Source of the DNA: Aristolochia californica
Taxonomy: Eukaryota > Streptophyta > Magnoliopsida > Piperales > Aristolochiaceae
Direction of reading: 5' to 3'
NCBI GenBank assembly: GCA_029961685.1
Contig: JARWKL010000007.1
Coordinates: 434,001 to 498,000, forward strand
Length of the DNA: 64,000 bases
The notes beneath the pieces are model-generated. The model was not told the origin of the DNA and made no database searches. It was given only the letters and a program-made list of their open reading frames with translations. Both the position numbers and the translations under genes were made by a program. This document shows, in pieces, positions 1 to 11,260 of this stretch. How positions within the stretch are numbered: position 1 is the first letter of the stretch; each line of letters starts with the position of its first letter.

Positions 1-36
<36 letters not shown>
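1..36. repeat. GATA/GA microsatellite
   Basis: About four GATA units run into about nine GA units at the left edge. Simple sequence repeat, cut by the window start. Confidence 0.9.
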
Positions 37-1129
37 TATAATTTTAAAGATGGAGGACCTACTTCCTACTTAAGCTAAGACAGCTCAAGAAACCTCGTGT
101 AGACAAGAAATGTGAACTGGAAAGACTATAAAGCATTAATGGATTATGAAATGTCAAAGAAACGAATAAGAAGTCATTTATAAACTAGTCAGAATTGGAT
201 AAGAATAAAAGAAAATATTTGCATAGGTTCTAAAAACTAAACCTGACCGGCCAGTTGAATTGACATCAAATAGACAAAATTTGGCAGACAAAATTTATGA
301 ATAAGCTTTAGAAAACTGAGTAAATAAGGTAGGGGCAGACCCGTGTGGCTCAGGTAATATGATTATAACTATTTCCTGATGCAAATTGTGCTAGTGCCAT
401 GTCTCTCTCCACCTGAAGCTTGAGTGGCACTTCCTGTTCAGATGATGCCAAATGGTGAACAAAAGCTGTTACACAAAAATCAGTTCCAAGGCCTTGTCTC
501 AAGCATGGAAACCTAGTAATACTCCACTCACAAAAAGATGGGGACATTTTCACTCCAAAACAACCCATCAGCACCCAATTTTGAAGAACTTTTCCCCCTG
601 GGATCCACTTTCATTGCTGTCCATGACCCTCCAATACAGGAAATTTCTCCTCTGGGAAGCATGAACCAAGCACTGAAAAATCTGGCTTGTCCCTTCAAAA
701 TGACAAGTCAATCTACCCGAATGAGGTAAGACCGACCCTACTTCTCTTTCTCCTATATTTGGGACCAACCATCTCCTACTTCACTTTCTCCTATTTGGAA
801 TCAAATGCTTTCTTTATTTCCCATTTTGTTTTTCTGTTTTCAGCAGAATTTGGTGTTGGATCGTTTCGATCGGTTCTGTACCTAAATCAGAGCAATCACA
901 TTACCAGCGTTAGTTATCGGTTTCTTTATGCACTGTTGAAAAAGAACAAAAAAAAAACAGAAATGGGGTTGGGCATGTCTTGGGGCAATCAGTACCAAAC
1001 CAGATTTGCTGGCTATCCGATTAAATTCCAATCATGGTGTTAATTATGCAGCTTTGTTTCATTCGTTTTGGCTATGTGAAAAATGAAGCTAACATTGGGA
1101 AAGCACAATAATTTTTTTGGAGCATGATC
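37..1129. other. Spacer without recognisable gene
   Basis: AT-rich non-coding sequence. The longest open frame (about 687..1043, plus) has no recognisable motif and biased low-complexity content. I see no RNA gene. Confidence 0.5.
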
Positions 1130-1134
1130 GTTTC

Positions 1135-1320
1135 TGTAGAATATAGGAATGTAAAATAATATTGCCTTGATTATCATTGATTAGGTATAAACTATTTATA
1201 GAATTATAATATAGAAAGTAGGTGATTACAACTCTTCAATTTGAGTATGTCTCTAATGCAATCATTTAGAATTTGAGTGTATCATTATCTCTATTATTAT
1301 TTTTATCTTTATCTCTATCA
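1135..1320 (-). repeat. Left LTR (3' LTR) of the outer element
   Basis: 186 bp, TG to CA, matching 11982..12167 over its full length. It contains the same CTATTTATAG block (a TATA-like box on the minus strand) and the TCTCTATCA terminus. The adjoining interior (1321 onward) gives a short purine-rich stretch on the minus strand, a weak polypurine tract. Confidence 0.85.
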
Positions 1321-1367
1321 TGCCCTCGCAAGATGGATCTCTGAGAGGAAAGTCCAATCTTGATCTT

Positions 1368-2884
1368 TGATGTAGAATTTAGTTACATCGGTTTTTATAC
1401 CTCGCAAGCGTACGAATCGTTCATGTAATTTAGAGGGAAGCGAGGGTCATATCCACAGGGAGGACTGAATTTTGTGTATTCTTCAGTCAACTAGCCTAAC
1501 CAAATATGATGAATTAATATGAACTAAATACTAATTATATCCTAAATTATCAAGCAATCATCTGGTTAACTACTTGCACAACAGGAAACATCAACTCTGG
1601 ATTTTACGGTGATTCGTGCCTCTCTCGAGCGCCACGTAACCACGGATCTGATTTCTCAATCCTTGCGTCTAGACCCTCTCGGGTGCATAGAGTGAAAGAC
1701 AGAAATCGGATTAAAATACCAAACTCCAACCTAAATTATATTCCTACCCTAACTAGCTAATTTAATCAAATATCCGGAAAACAAATATTCAATAAATATT
1801 AATTATCAAATCAGATTCAATAAACATTCAAAACCTAAGTTCAAACTATATAAAAAAATGAAATTCCAAAATGACGAATTACTCCCTTTCTCCTTCCTCT
1901 CGCTCGAGCAGCAACTCGTTCTCACGGGTGCTGCAATTTCCCGAAATTAATGGCTTCTGGTAGCAAGAGTGAGTGGCCGGAGGTAGAGACGATGTCGGCG
2001 ACGAAGGTTAGAAGCCGACGGATGGAGGTAACATCCGGCGAAGAACGAAACAGAGCTTAAGTTCTCTAACCGGCTCTCTCGAGTCTCGGTCGGAGTCGGA
2101 ATAGCTCCGGGAATGGTCGGAAATATGTAATACACGCCGGAGGATGGTCGGAATGCGGAATTGGCACCGGAGAAGCCCTCTCGGATCACCTCCCGGCCTG
2201 GCGAGCAGAAACTACCACTGTCGAACTCACCTCGACGGAGACTCTCTCGAGCTTTCCTCGGGTTTGTTCTCGATTGCTGGACGGCGGTGGACGATGGTGG
2301 CGCTGCGAAAGACAGTGGTGTGGCGAACGACGGTGGGAAACTCCTCTCAGGTCTTCCCCTGTTTCCGGTCTACGGTCTTGCTCTGTTTTGGTCGATCCTC
2401 TCTGTTTTCTCTTGACGCTCTCCCCCCCTCTTCGACGCTCCTCTTTTCCTTTAATACCATCTTATTTGTTTTAAAACGATTTGCCCTAAAAATCACCTTC
2501 ATTTCACTAAGAGCATTTTGGTAAATATCTCCTTCTCCACCAAAATTCTCCTGAAATTCCATAATTGATTCTATAAAAAACATTTCAGGAAGAAATAAAC
2601 CTTAAAAACAATGAAATATAATTCAGGAGAGAAAAATATGCAATATCAACAGTGATTAATGCCAAATTCAATAAATGCTCATTTCATTTGAAAACCGATA
2701 AATAACCACCTATAACACAATTATAAAGGTTATTCTATTATAATTAACCTAGTTCTCGTGTCAGACCAAATTCAATAAATGCTCATTTCATTTGAAAACC
2801 GATAAATAACCACCTATAACACAATTATAAAGGTTATTCTATTATAATTAACCTAGTTCTCATGTCAGAATATGGCATCTATCA
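1368..2884 (-). repeat. 3' LTR of the Athila element
   Basis: 1517 bp. It is longer than the other LTR mainly because of a 104-bp tandem duplication near its right end. It carries no coding capacity; the several short frames in it are also present as shadows in the other LTR. Confidence 0.93.
2662..2869. repeat. 104-bp tandem duplication private to one LTR
   Basis: Copies 2662..2765 and 2766..2869 are identical except for one G/A difference (CTCGTG versus CTCATG). The partner LTR has a single copy (about 10740..10845), so the duplication arose after or during insertion. Confidence 0.92.
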
Positions 2885-2899
2885 CACCCCCAAACCTAA
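2885..2899 (-). other. Polypurine tract of the Athila element
   Basis: On the minus strand the bases just before the 3' LTR read AGGTTTGGGGGTG, a purine-rich stretch in the expected position for plus-strand priming. Confidence 0.65.
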
Positions 2900-4716
2900 A
2901 TCTTTGCTAGTCCCTAGCAAAATAACAATCGAACCAAAATTAAGCCTAGGAAAACAAAATGCCACTTTCGTAGGAAGCACGATTGCATTTAGCGCATGCA
3001 ACAAGCCGTTAAAACCCTACTCTGCAGTAGTGAACGAGTTATGTCTCGTGAGGGTTTGCATGGAATTTACCCACAAAATTCATCTAAATCAATAATTTAA
3101 AAAGAAAAACTGAAGAAAATTTACTCCTCATTAGCATATGACTAACACTTAGTATCGTAAAATATCTGAAAATCATATGAGATCTTGCGCAATTTGAAAA
3201 CCTGTGTAAAATATAGCCTATTATCAATCCAAATACACTCATTGTTACTCCTCCTGAACCAATGTGACCCATAAGTTATTACTTCAACAGAACAAAGAGG
3301 CAACAAATAACAATAAAATCCTGGTCACATCACAATTAAGAAAAAATAGTAGAGTAAGCCTGTTGTCTGACAATCTCACAAAATAAATATACCAATTTCA
3401 ATCTTGACCTGCAACTTCTTTCAAATTACAATTCATCATCAAAGTTAAGGAAACTCATTGCTTCCAGATTTAAAACCATTTTACGCTATTACCTACGCAC
3501 TTTTGCTATTACCAGCGTAATTTTTGTTTCACTGAATACTTTTGGTATTACCACCATTTTGTATTCGTCTTCACTGCACATGCACTTATTTTTAAGTAAC
3601 CGACTGTTCTGGTGCATGTCCCTGGGTTTGCCCAGGCTGTTTCTGAAGTTATCTGTCTTTTGCAAGGAAGAGCATTTCTATTTGCATTCATACATTACAA
3701 CAAGGAATTTCACTGAGGTATAAAAAAGAATGAGTTCAAACAGGCATACAAGACTAGATTTACATGTTCTCTTTTGCAACTAAGTTCCAAGTCTAATGCA
3801 ATAGTAAGTTATCCCACTGAATTCTCATGGATCACAACAAATGATATCAGATTTCTAATAGGCATATTCTACACAATTTTACGAAAAATTTTGAAACACA
3901 TTTGAGCAACTTATTTTAACTCTACTAATGTTAACCACATACTAAGAGGAGTAATTTGAAAACCACGAACAGAAATCAAAAGAAAATTATTGCTAAGACA
4001 AAAAAGAGTCGTTTCCTTCCCCCAAACCTAAACCTGACATTGTCCTCAATGGGGAAAAGTTAAAACACCAGAACGACTACAAAAAGGAATAACAACTTAG
4101 CTAGTTATACTCCAGCAGGGTGAGGGTTAAGCTCCCTCAGGGCTCCTAAATCCATAGGTGGGACCATATGTGTTTGGTCATTAACAATAATACCGAAAAG
4201 TCAATAAAGACCCCCAGGAATGATACATAGTCTCCCTCGAAGAAGGTTTACTCGTATCAGTCGTACCCGTAGGTAATCATCCGTAGATGAAACCGCTATC
4301 CCACATCACACTTTGAAGAAATCTCCGTGTGACTGGCCACTAAAGGTAGCAGGAATCACGCGCTGAACACAAGTCCTTAAGTTGCTCACCATAAGGTTTT
4401 CATTTAATACTTTAAGGTCAATCCCAGAACAGTTGTTTGAGTACAGACCTCTCAAACTAGGGACCAAAAGTCTGGTCATCGACTACCGGAACCATTTATG
4501 CTCTCAGCCGGCAAGAGAGTACCCCGAGTCCATGATGGGGCCGGCATCGCCGAGGGACCTCCAATCAATCAAGACCAGAGTACACCAAGGGTTATCCCAA
4601 ATAAGAATGAATAAACCAACAAAATAACAATAAAACTTTAATGTACAAAGGGATAGAAACGTGGGGATTGCCCACAATGTGCTAAGTTTATAGTCGTAAG
4701 CAAGACTCTGACGCAT
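2900..4716 (-). other. Athila 3' non-coding region, no env-like frame left
   Basis: 1.8 kb between the integrase stop and the polypurine tract. Many Athila elements carry an envelope-like frame or its remnant here. I find no long minus-strand frame and no recognisable motif, so it is either lost or decayed. Confidence 0.6.
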
Positions 4717-5391
4717 TCAAGATGAAATGACAGGTTCCTCCAAGAAAATCACCATCACCTCCTTCGGTGTGGGGACATTCTCAAGATACAGTTTGAGCCT
4801 CTGACCGTTAACTTTGAAGACCGACCCGTCTCCATGATTGCGGATCTCAATGGCGCCACGAGGAAACACCTGTGTGACTTCAAATGGACCGGACCACCTG
4901 GATATTAGCTTCCCTGGAAACAAATGCAATCGTGAATTATAAAGTAAAACATTCTGCCCAACAGTAAAAGACTTGCGAAAAATAGATTTATCATGTAAAA
5001 GCTTTGTTCGCTCCTTATACAGTTTGGCATTCTCATAAGCATCATGAAGTATCTCCTCCAACTCATTGAATTGCAATTTTCTCTCCTCACCCGCTTGAGT
5101 TAAATCAAAATTCAAAGCCTTAATGGCCCAATAAGCTCTATGCTCAAGCTCAACAGGTAGATGACATGCTTTGCCGAACACTAGGCGAAATGGAGACATC
5201 CCAATAGGAGTCTTATAAGCGGTTCGATAGGCCCATAAAGCATCGTCCAATCGAGTAGACCAATCTTTCCTATCAAAGCAAACCGACTTCTCCAAAATCC
5301 GTTTGATCTCCCTATTAGAGATTTCCACTTGAGCACAAGTTTGCGGGTGGTATGGAGTGGACACCCGATGAGTGATGGAATATTTCTTCAA
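4717..5391 (-). pseudogene. Athila integrase C-terminal part (frameshifted off the pol frame)
   Basis: A frame of about 224 residues continues the integrase core after a one-base loss. It begins just past the second catalytic aspartate. The expected third acidic residue is Glu23, in the VEISNREIK block. It then has the plant gypsy segment with [10 protein letters not shown] and a C-terminal region containing [16 protein letters not shown]. The first residue shown as Met is a TTG codon, so there is no independent start; the frame is simply the remainder of pol. It ends before the 1.8-kb non-coding region. Confidence 0.9.
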
Positions 5392-7088
5392 TAAGGTCTC
5401 AAATGCTCTGTTACAAAATGAGATCCCCCATCACTGATGATCGCTCTCGGGGTACCAAACCGATTAAAGATATTTTGTTTTAAAAACTTTACCACCACTT
5501 TGTGATCGTTTGTCTTACATGCAATAGCTTCAATCCATTTAGAGATATATTCAACATCAACAAGGATGTATTGATAGCCGAATGAGACAGGAAAAGGACC
5601 CATGAAGTCAATACCCCACACATCAAACAATTCAACAATAAGAATGGGGTTAAGAGGCATCATGTTCTTCCTACACAAACAACCAGTTCGTTGGCATTTA
5701 TCACACACCTGACAAAACTCATGGGCATCTCTAAATAATGAAGACCAATAGAAACCACATTGCAAGACTTTAGCCGCGGTCTTTCTAGCACCAAAATGTC
5801 CACCACATGAGTGGGAATGACAAAATTCAAGAATGTTGGCAAAGTCTTGCTCATGTACACAACGCCTAATGACTTGGTCAGAACACACCTTGAACAAATA
5901 AGGGTCATCCCAAAAAAAATGTTTGACTTGGGAAAAGAATTTCAACCGATCTTGTTTACTCCAATAATCAGGAATCTTATGAGTTACAAGATAGTTGACT
6001 ATGTTAGCAAACCAAGGCAACTGGGATACTTGGAGAAGTTGTTCATCAGGGAAGGAATCATTTAAAGGAAGGAATCCTTCCTGAGGTGTTACACAGATCC
6101 TAGATAGATGATCACAACCCTTCTTATCTGAAATCTCAAGGTCAAATTCTTGCAATTGTAAGATCCATCTAATCAAGCGAGGTTTAGTGTCCTTGATGAA
6201 TAATAAGTATTTCAAAGCAGAATGATCAGTGAACACTATAACCTTTGACCCTAACAGATATGATCTGAATTTGTTCAAGGAAAACACTACAGCTAGCAAC
6301 TCCTTCGCAGTGGTAGTGTAATTCAATTGAGCATCATGAAGAGTGCGGCTAGCATACTGAATGACACAGAGAATTTTATCCTTCTTTTGCCCCAAAATAG
6401 CCCCCAATGCATAATTAGAGGCATCACACATCAACTCAAAAGGCAAAGACCAAGTAGGGGGTTGGACAATGGGTGCAGTGGACAAACATTTCTTCAATGT
6501 CTCAAAAGCATGAATACAGGCATCATCAAAGGCAAAAGCAACATCTTGAGCAAGCAAATTCGTCAAAGAACGAGAAATTTTGTTAAAGTCTTTAATGAAA
6601 CGCCTATAGAACCCAGCATGGCCAAGGAAAGAATGCACCCCCTTCACATAAGTAGGTGGTGGCAGATTGGCAATTAGGTCAACCTTGGCTTTGTCCACTT
6701 CTACACCCCGCTCAGACACTACATGTCCTAAAACAATTCCTTCTTTCACCATGAAGTGGCATTTCTCCCAATTCAAGACTAAATTGGACTTAATGCAATG
6801 GGACAATACGATTGAAAGATTGTGCAGACATGTATCAAAACTAGAGCCAAACACAGAAAATTCATCCATAAAGACCTCTAAAAAGTCACCAATCATGTCG
6901 GAAAAGATACTCATCATGCACCATTGGAAAGTGGCGGGCGCATTGCATAAACCAAAAGGCATGCGTCTGTAAGCATAGGTGCCAAACGAACACGTGAATG
7001 TGGTCTTTTCCTGGTCTTCTGGAGCAATGGGAATTTGATTGTAGCCAGAATATCCATCTAAGAAGCAATAAAATTTATGGCCGGCCAA
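5388..7088 (-). pseudogene. Athila reverse transcriptase, RNase H and integrase N-terminal part
   Basis: About 566 residues in the same frame as 7101..8327, from which it is separated by one TAG stop. Order: RT palm ([11 protein letters not shown] at 9-19; active-site box FMDE at 73-76, where the family has FMDD), RNase H (Asp222, Glu263, Asp288), HHCC zinc finger (His424-His431, Cys462/Cys465) and integrase Asp494 and Asp553. Between KKG and DHLSR (about 323-329) a few residues are missing relative to relatives. The frame leaves integrase at about 5415..5418 through a one-base loss in a short homopolymer. There is no ATG start; it is part of one decayed pol. Confidence 0.92.
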
Positions 7089-7100
7089 TCGCTCTAGTAC

Positions 7101-8327
7101 CTAATCAATGAAAGGTAGTGGGAAGTGATCCTTCCTAGTGGCGGAATTAAGTTTTCTATAGTCAATGCAGACACGCCACTTGGTGGTAGTTCTTGTGGGA
7201 ATCAATTCACCACTTTCATTTTTCATTATTGTTATCCCCCCTTTCTTATGGACAACTTGACTTGGACTCACCCAGGTGCTATCGGAAATAGGGTAAATGA
7301 TTCTTGTCACAAGCAACCTGATGACTTCTTCTCTCACAACGTCCAGCATATGGGGATTTAACCTACGTTGCATCTCACGTGAGGCTTTAGTCCCCTCCTC
7401 CAAATGAATACGATGCATGCATATGGAGGGGCTAATCCCTTTTAAGGCATCAAGAGTCCACTCCAATGCCTCTCTGTGTGCTTGTAAAACTTCAATCAAT
7501 TGTTCCTCCTGCTCAGTACTCAAATCAGAGGAAATAATGACTGATAATGAGTTCATGGGCCCCAAGAACACATACTTCAATGTTTCATGCATGCTATCTC
7601 CTTTCCTAGGTGGGCCCGATAACCTCTGCGGATAAGGAGCTAGTGGGACTTGGTTAGGGATCTGCTTGGCTGTAGGTGCACAACTTGGAGGTTCTTCACT
7701 CAATGTTGTGTCCCCATTGTCATCCTTTGACTCCTTAGACTTAGTGGTCCCTACCCCATTGTTCAACTCACGACCACTCCTAAGGGTGGTTATGGCTTTG
7801 GCTTGCTCATGGTGGGGTTTGGAACTCAACCCACTCTCATGTGTGTTTTTGGAGTTAGGAATGGTTTGACTCGGGAGTCTATTTTGTGCTTGTTCACTCA
7901 TGTGGCTGGCCAACTGACTCACTTGCATTTCAAGTTTAGCAATGGAGGACTGTGTATTCTGCATGAATAATTGAAGTGTATCCTCAAGTGAAGGTTTTTG
8001 TGGAATCAATGGCTGTTGAGTGAAGTGTGGGCGCGGAGCTTGGGGTTGAGTAAACCCTGGAGGACCCCCAACCTGTGGGCCCTTGGACCATGAGAAATTT
8101 GGGTGCCTAGCCCAACCCGGATTATATGTTTCTGAAAAAGGATCGTTCCGGTTTGGTCTATGAAAATTCTGGACTGCATTCAAGTCCTCAATGAGCTCTG
8201 GGTAGGATGAACTAGATGGACACATTTGTGTGGGATGAGATGCACCAGAGCATATGGCACAGACAGTAGATGGGTTAGGAGCAGGTGAACTCTTGGACAC
8301 AATGAGGGCATCAATTTTTCTAGTCAA
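7101..8327 (-). pseudogene. Athila Gag zinc knuckle joined directly to reverse transcriptase start; protease missing
   Basis: About 408 residues. A CX2CX4HX4C zinc knuckle lies at residues 23, 26, 31 and 36. A Pro/Gln-rich linker follows, then the pre-protease segment with YPQRL (about 230-240). The next recognisable block is the pre-RT region with LKYVFLG and ISPSICMHRIHLEEG, then the first RT motifs ending in RVCIDYRKLN. The aspartic protease that Athila polyproteins carry between these blocks is absent, as if about 200-300 codons were deleted in frame. A TAG stop (7101..7103) ends the frame where the RT continues. Confidence 0.9.
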
Positions 8328-9223
8328 CCCTCAATCTTGGTCATGAGCATGGGTGTTTCACTAACCTCGTAGAGACCCCCTCTTTTTGCTTCATGGTATC
8401 TCCTATCAACATTAAATGATGAACCCCATTGCTGAGATTGATCACTCAACATTTCAAAGAAGTCCCACGCCTCACTAGTACTCTTACCCATCAAACTCCC
8501 ACCACTTGTTGCATCTACCATGGATCTAACCTGGGGTGTAAGACCTTGATAAAAGTATTGCACTAAATGCCATTTCTCAAACCCATGACGTGGACACCTA
8601 CGGATCAAATCCTTCCATTTCTCCCAAGCCTCATAAAAGTGTTCACCCTCCTGCTGCATAAAGTTGGAGATTTCTCTCCTGAGGGCTGTAGTTCTCTGAA
8701 TGGGAAAGTACTTGGACAAAAATTTTGTGACTAATGTGTCCCATGAAGTAATGCTGCCCACATCCAAGGAATTAAGCCAAGACTTGGCCTTATCCTTAAG
8801 TGAAAATAGAAAAAGTCTTAACCAGATAGAGTCATCTGAGAAATTCTGGAATTTGAAAGTTGCACAAATATCTAAAAATTCCTTGATGTGGTAATATGGG
8901 TCCTCCTTCTCCAACCCATAGAATGTAGGGAGGAGTTGGATCACACCCGGTTTCAACTCGTAACTGGCGGCAGTAGTGGGTGGCAATATAATGCAAGAAG
9001 GTGATGTGAAGTGGGATGAGATAGAATAATCCCTCAGGGCTCTACGATCACCTACTGCAGGTAACTGTAATGGTTCACCCTGATTGGCCATGGTAGCTCC
9101 TAACTTGACTTCGGGTGTTTTCCTACAAATATGTTCTACCTCTTCAACAAAGGGAGCTAATGGTCCACCTAGGGAGCGGTGCCCGTGCATAAAAACACAA
9201 AAAGAAACAAAACGAACTATCAA
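8324..9223 (-). pseudogene. Athila Gag capsid region
   Basis: About 299 residues of retrotransposon Gag: LRDYS start block, GLEKEDPYYHIKEFLDIC, the DKAKSWLNSL motif and a GLTPQVRSMVDA segment. It ends at a TGA created by a one-base loss at about 8326..8331, after which the Gag frame continues in 7101..8327. The frame opens upstream with a TTG codon. Possible real starts are ATG at 9190 or the later ATG at about 9091 (MANQGEP). Gag would package the element RNA into virus-like particles; this copy cannot make an intact one. Confidence 0.9.
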
Positions 9224-9387
9224 ATTAAGCTAACAAACTCACTACTAAAAATATGAACTAACTAGAAAAAATAAAAATAATTCCATACAAAATCACCAAA
9301 CTAAAATTATGAAAGCAAAAAAAGTAAATAAATAAATAAATCTAACCTAAGACCATGGAGAACCAAGAAATACACTTAACACATGCC

Positions 9388-9405
9388 TCCCCGGCAACGG
9401 TACCA
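9388..9405 (-). other. Athila primer-binding site (tRNA-Asp type)
   Basis: On the minus strand, six bases inside the 5' LTR, the sequence is TGGTACCGTTGCCGGGGA. It matches the complement of the plant tRNA-Asp 3' end except for two bases (TA where GC is expected). Confidence 0.85.
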
Positions 9406-9411
9406 AAAACT

Positions 9412-10468
9412 TGATGTAGAATTTAGTTACATCGGCTTTTATACCTCGCAAGTGTACGAATCGTTCATGTAATTTAGCGGGAAGCGAGGGTCATATCCAC
9501 AGGGAGGACTGAATTTTGTGTATTCTTCGGTCAACTAGCCGGTCAACTAGCCTAACCAAATATGATGAATTAATATGAACTAAACACTAATTATATCCTA
9601 AATGATCAAGCAATCATCTAGTTAACTACTTGCACAACAGGTAACGTCAACTCTGGATTTTACGGTGATTCGTGCCTCTCTCGAGCGCCATGTAACCATG
9701 GATCCGATTTCTCAATCCTTGCGTCTAGACCCTCTCGGGCGCATAGAGTGAAAGACAGAAATCGGATTAAAATACCAAACTCCAACCTAAATTATATTCC
9801 TACCCTAACTAGCTAATTTAATCAAATATCCGAAAAACAAATATTCAATAAACATTAATTATCAAATCAGATTCAATAAACATTCAAAACCTAAGTTCAA
9901 ACTATATAAAAAAATAAAATTCCAAAATGACGAATTACTCCCCTTCTCCTTCCTCTCGCTCGGGCAACAACTCGTTCTCACGGGTGCTGCAATTTCCCAA
10001 AATTAATGGCTTCAGGTAGCAAGAGTGAGTGGCCGGAGGTAGAGATGACGCCGGCGACGAAGGTTAGAAGCCGATGGACGGAGGTAACGTCCGGCGAAGA
10101 ACGAAACAGAGCTGAAGTTCACTAATCGGCTCTCTCGAGTCTCGGTCGGAGTCGGAATAGCTCTGGGAATGGTTGAAAATATGTAATAGATGCCGAAGGA
10201 TGGTCGGAATGTGTAATTGGCACCGGAGAAGCCCTCTCGGATCACCTCCCGGCCTAGCGAACAGAAACTACCACTGTCGAACTCACCTCGACGGGGACTC
10301 TCTCGAGCTCTCCTCGGGTTTGTTCTCGGTTGCTGGACGGCAGTGAATGGCGGTGGACGACGATGGCACAACGAAAGACGGTGGGAAACTCCTCTCGGGT
10401 CTTCCCTTGTTTCTGGTCGACGGTCTTGCTCTGTTTTGGTCGATCCTCTCTATTTTCTCTTGACGCTC

Positions 10469-10499
<31 letters not shown>

Positions 10500-10857
10500 A
10501 CCCCCTCTTCGACGCTCCTCTTTTCCTTTAATACCATCTTATTTTTTTTAAAACGATTTGCCCTAAAAATCACCTCCATTTCACTAAGGGCATTTTGGTA
10601 AATATCTCCTTCTCCACCAAAATTCTCCTGAAATTCCATAATTGATTCTATAAAAAGCATTTCAGAAAGAAATAAACCCTAAAAACAATGAAATATAATT
10701 CAAGAGAGAAAAATATGCAATATCGACAGTGATTAATGCCAAATTCAATAAATGCTCATTTCATTTGAAAACTGATAAATAACCACCTATAACACAATTA
10801 TAAAGGTTATTCTATTATAATTAATCTAGTTCTTATGTCATAATATGGCATCTATCA
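9412..10857 (-). repeat. 5' LTR of the Athila element
   Basis: 1446 bp, TG to CA, with full-length similarity to 1368..2884. It contains a small GGTCAACTAGCC duplication near 9530..9550 and an expanded poly-C tract absent from its partner. Confidence 0.93.
10470..10499. repeat. 30-base poly-C tract in the LTR
   Basis: A run of 30 C followed by A and five more C. The partner LTR has only seven C at the same place (about 2425..2431). Confidence 0.9.
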
Positions 10858-10914
10858 ATCTTCAAAAAGAGGAAGTGTGTTCTCAAAAGTGGTTTGGAGA
10901 GAGCAGCAGCTGGA

Positions 10915-11260
10915 GCAGATAGAAGTGCATCGTCCAGTGGTAGACCAGCGGCACTGGTAGTGGTTAGGGGTAGACAAAATTGCATCGTCCAGTGGAATAG
11001 TATCGGCATTGGAGGCGGACGGAATCGCATCGTTTGAAGGAAGAGCAGCGGCATTGGAGGCAGCTAGGGTGGACGGAATCATATCGTCTGGTGGAAGGGC
11101 AGTGGTTGGGGCAAACAAAATTGCATTGTCTGGAGGAAGAGCAGCTGCACTAGATGTGTCTGGGGCGGACAAAATCGCATCATCCGGTGAAGAGATGAAA
11201 AAGAGCAGCAACACTGATAGCAGTTGAGGCAGACGGAATAACATTGTCCAGATGGGATGA
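10915..11260. repeat. Degenerate ~50-bp tandem repeat inside the outer element
   Basis: At least six imperfect units recur around GCATCGTCCAGTGG-like and GGAAGAGCAGCGGCATTGG-like blocks. The repeat makes open frames on both strands that look like Ala/Ser-rich proteins, but these are by-products of the repeat. Confidence 0.7.

Larger units (their letters stand above)
1368..10857 (-). mobile_element. Athila-clade Ty3/gypsy retrotransposon, defective, nested in the outer element
   Basis: The LTRs at 9412..10857 (5') and 1368..2884 (3') start TGATGTAG and end CATCTATCA on the plus strand. The target duplication ATCTT is exact (1363..1367 and 10858..10862). The minus strand carries gag, reverse transcriptase, RNase H and integrase of Athila type, such as the [10 protein letters not shown] integrase block and the long 3' non-coding region. 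The coding region has two frameshifts, one in-frame stop, an absent protease region and small deletions, so this copy cannot encode its own replication proteins. The LTRs differ at a few percent of positions in the parts compared by eye, so it is younger than the element it sits in. Confidence 0.95.

Noticed and set aside
2900..4716. Envelope-like gene expected in some Athila elements
   Set aside because: No open frame or motif survives in this interval.
10217..10551. Pro-rich open frames in the right LTR
   Set aside because: They come from the poly-C tract; the partner LTR lacks them and they have no domain.
11009..11227. Ala/Ser-rich frame resembling a repeat protein
   Set aside because: A product of the degenerate ~50-bp tandem repeat inside a non-coding transposon.
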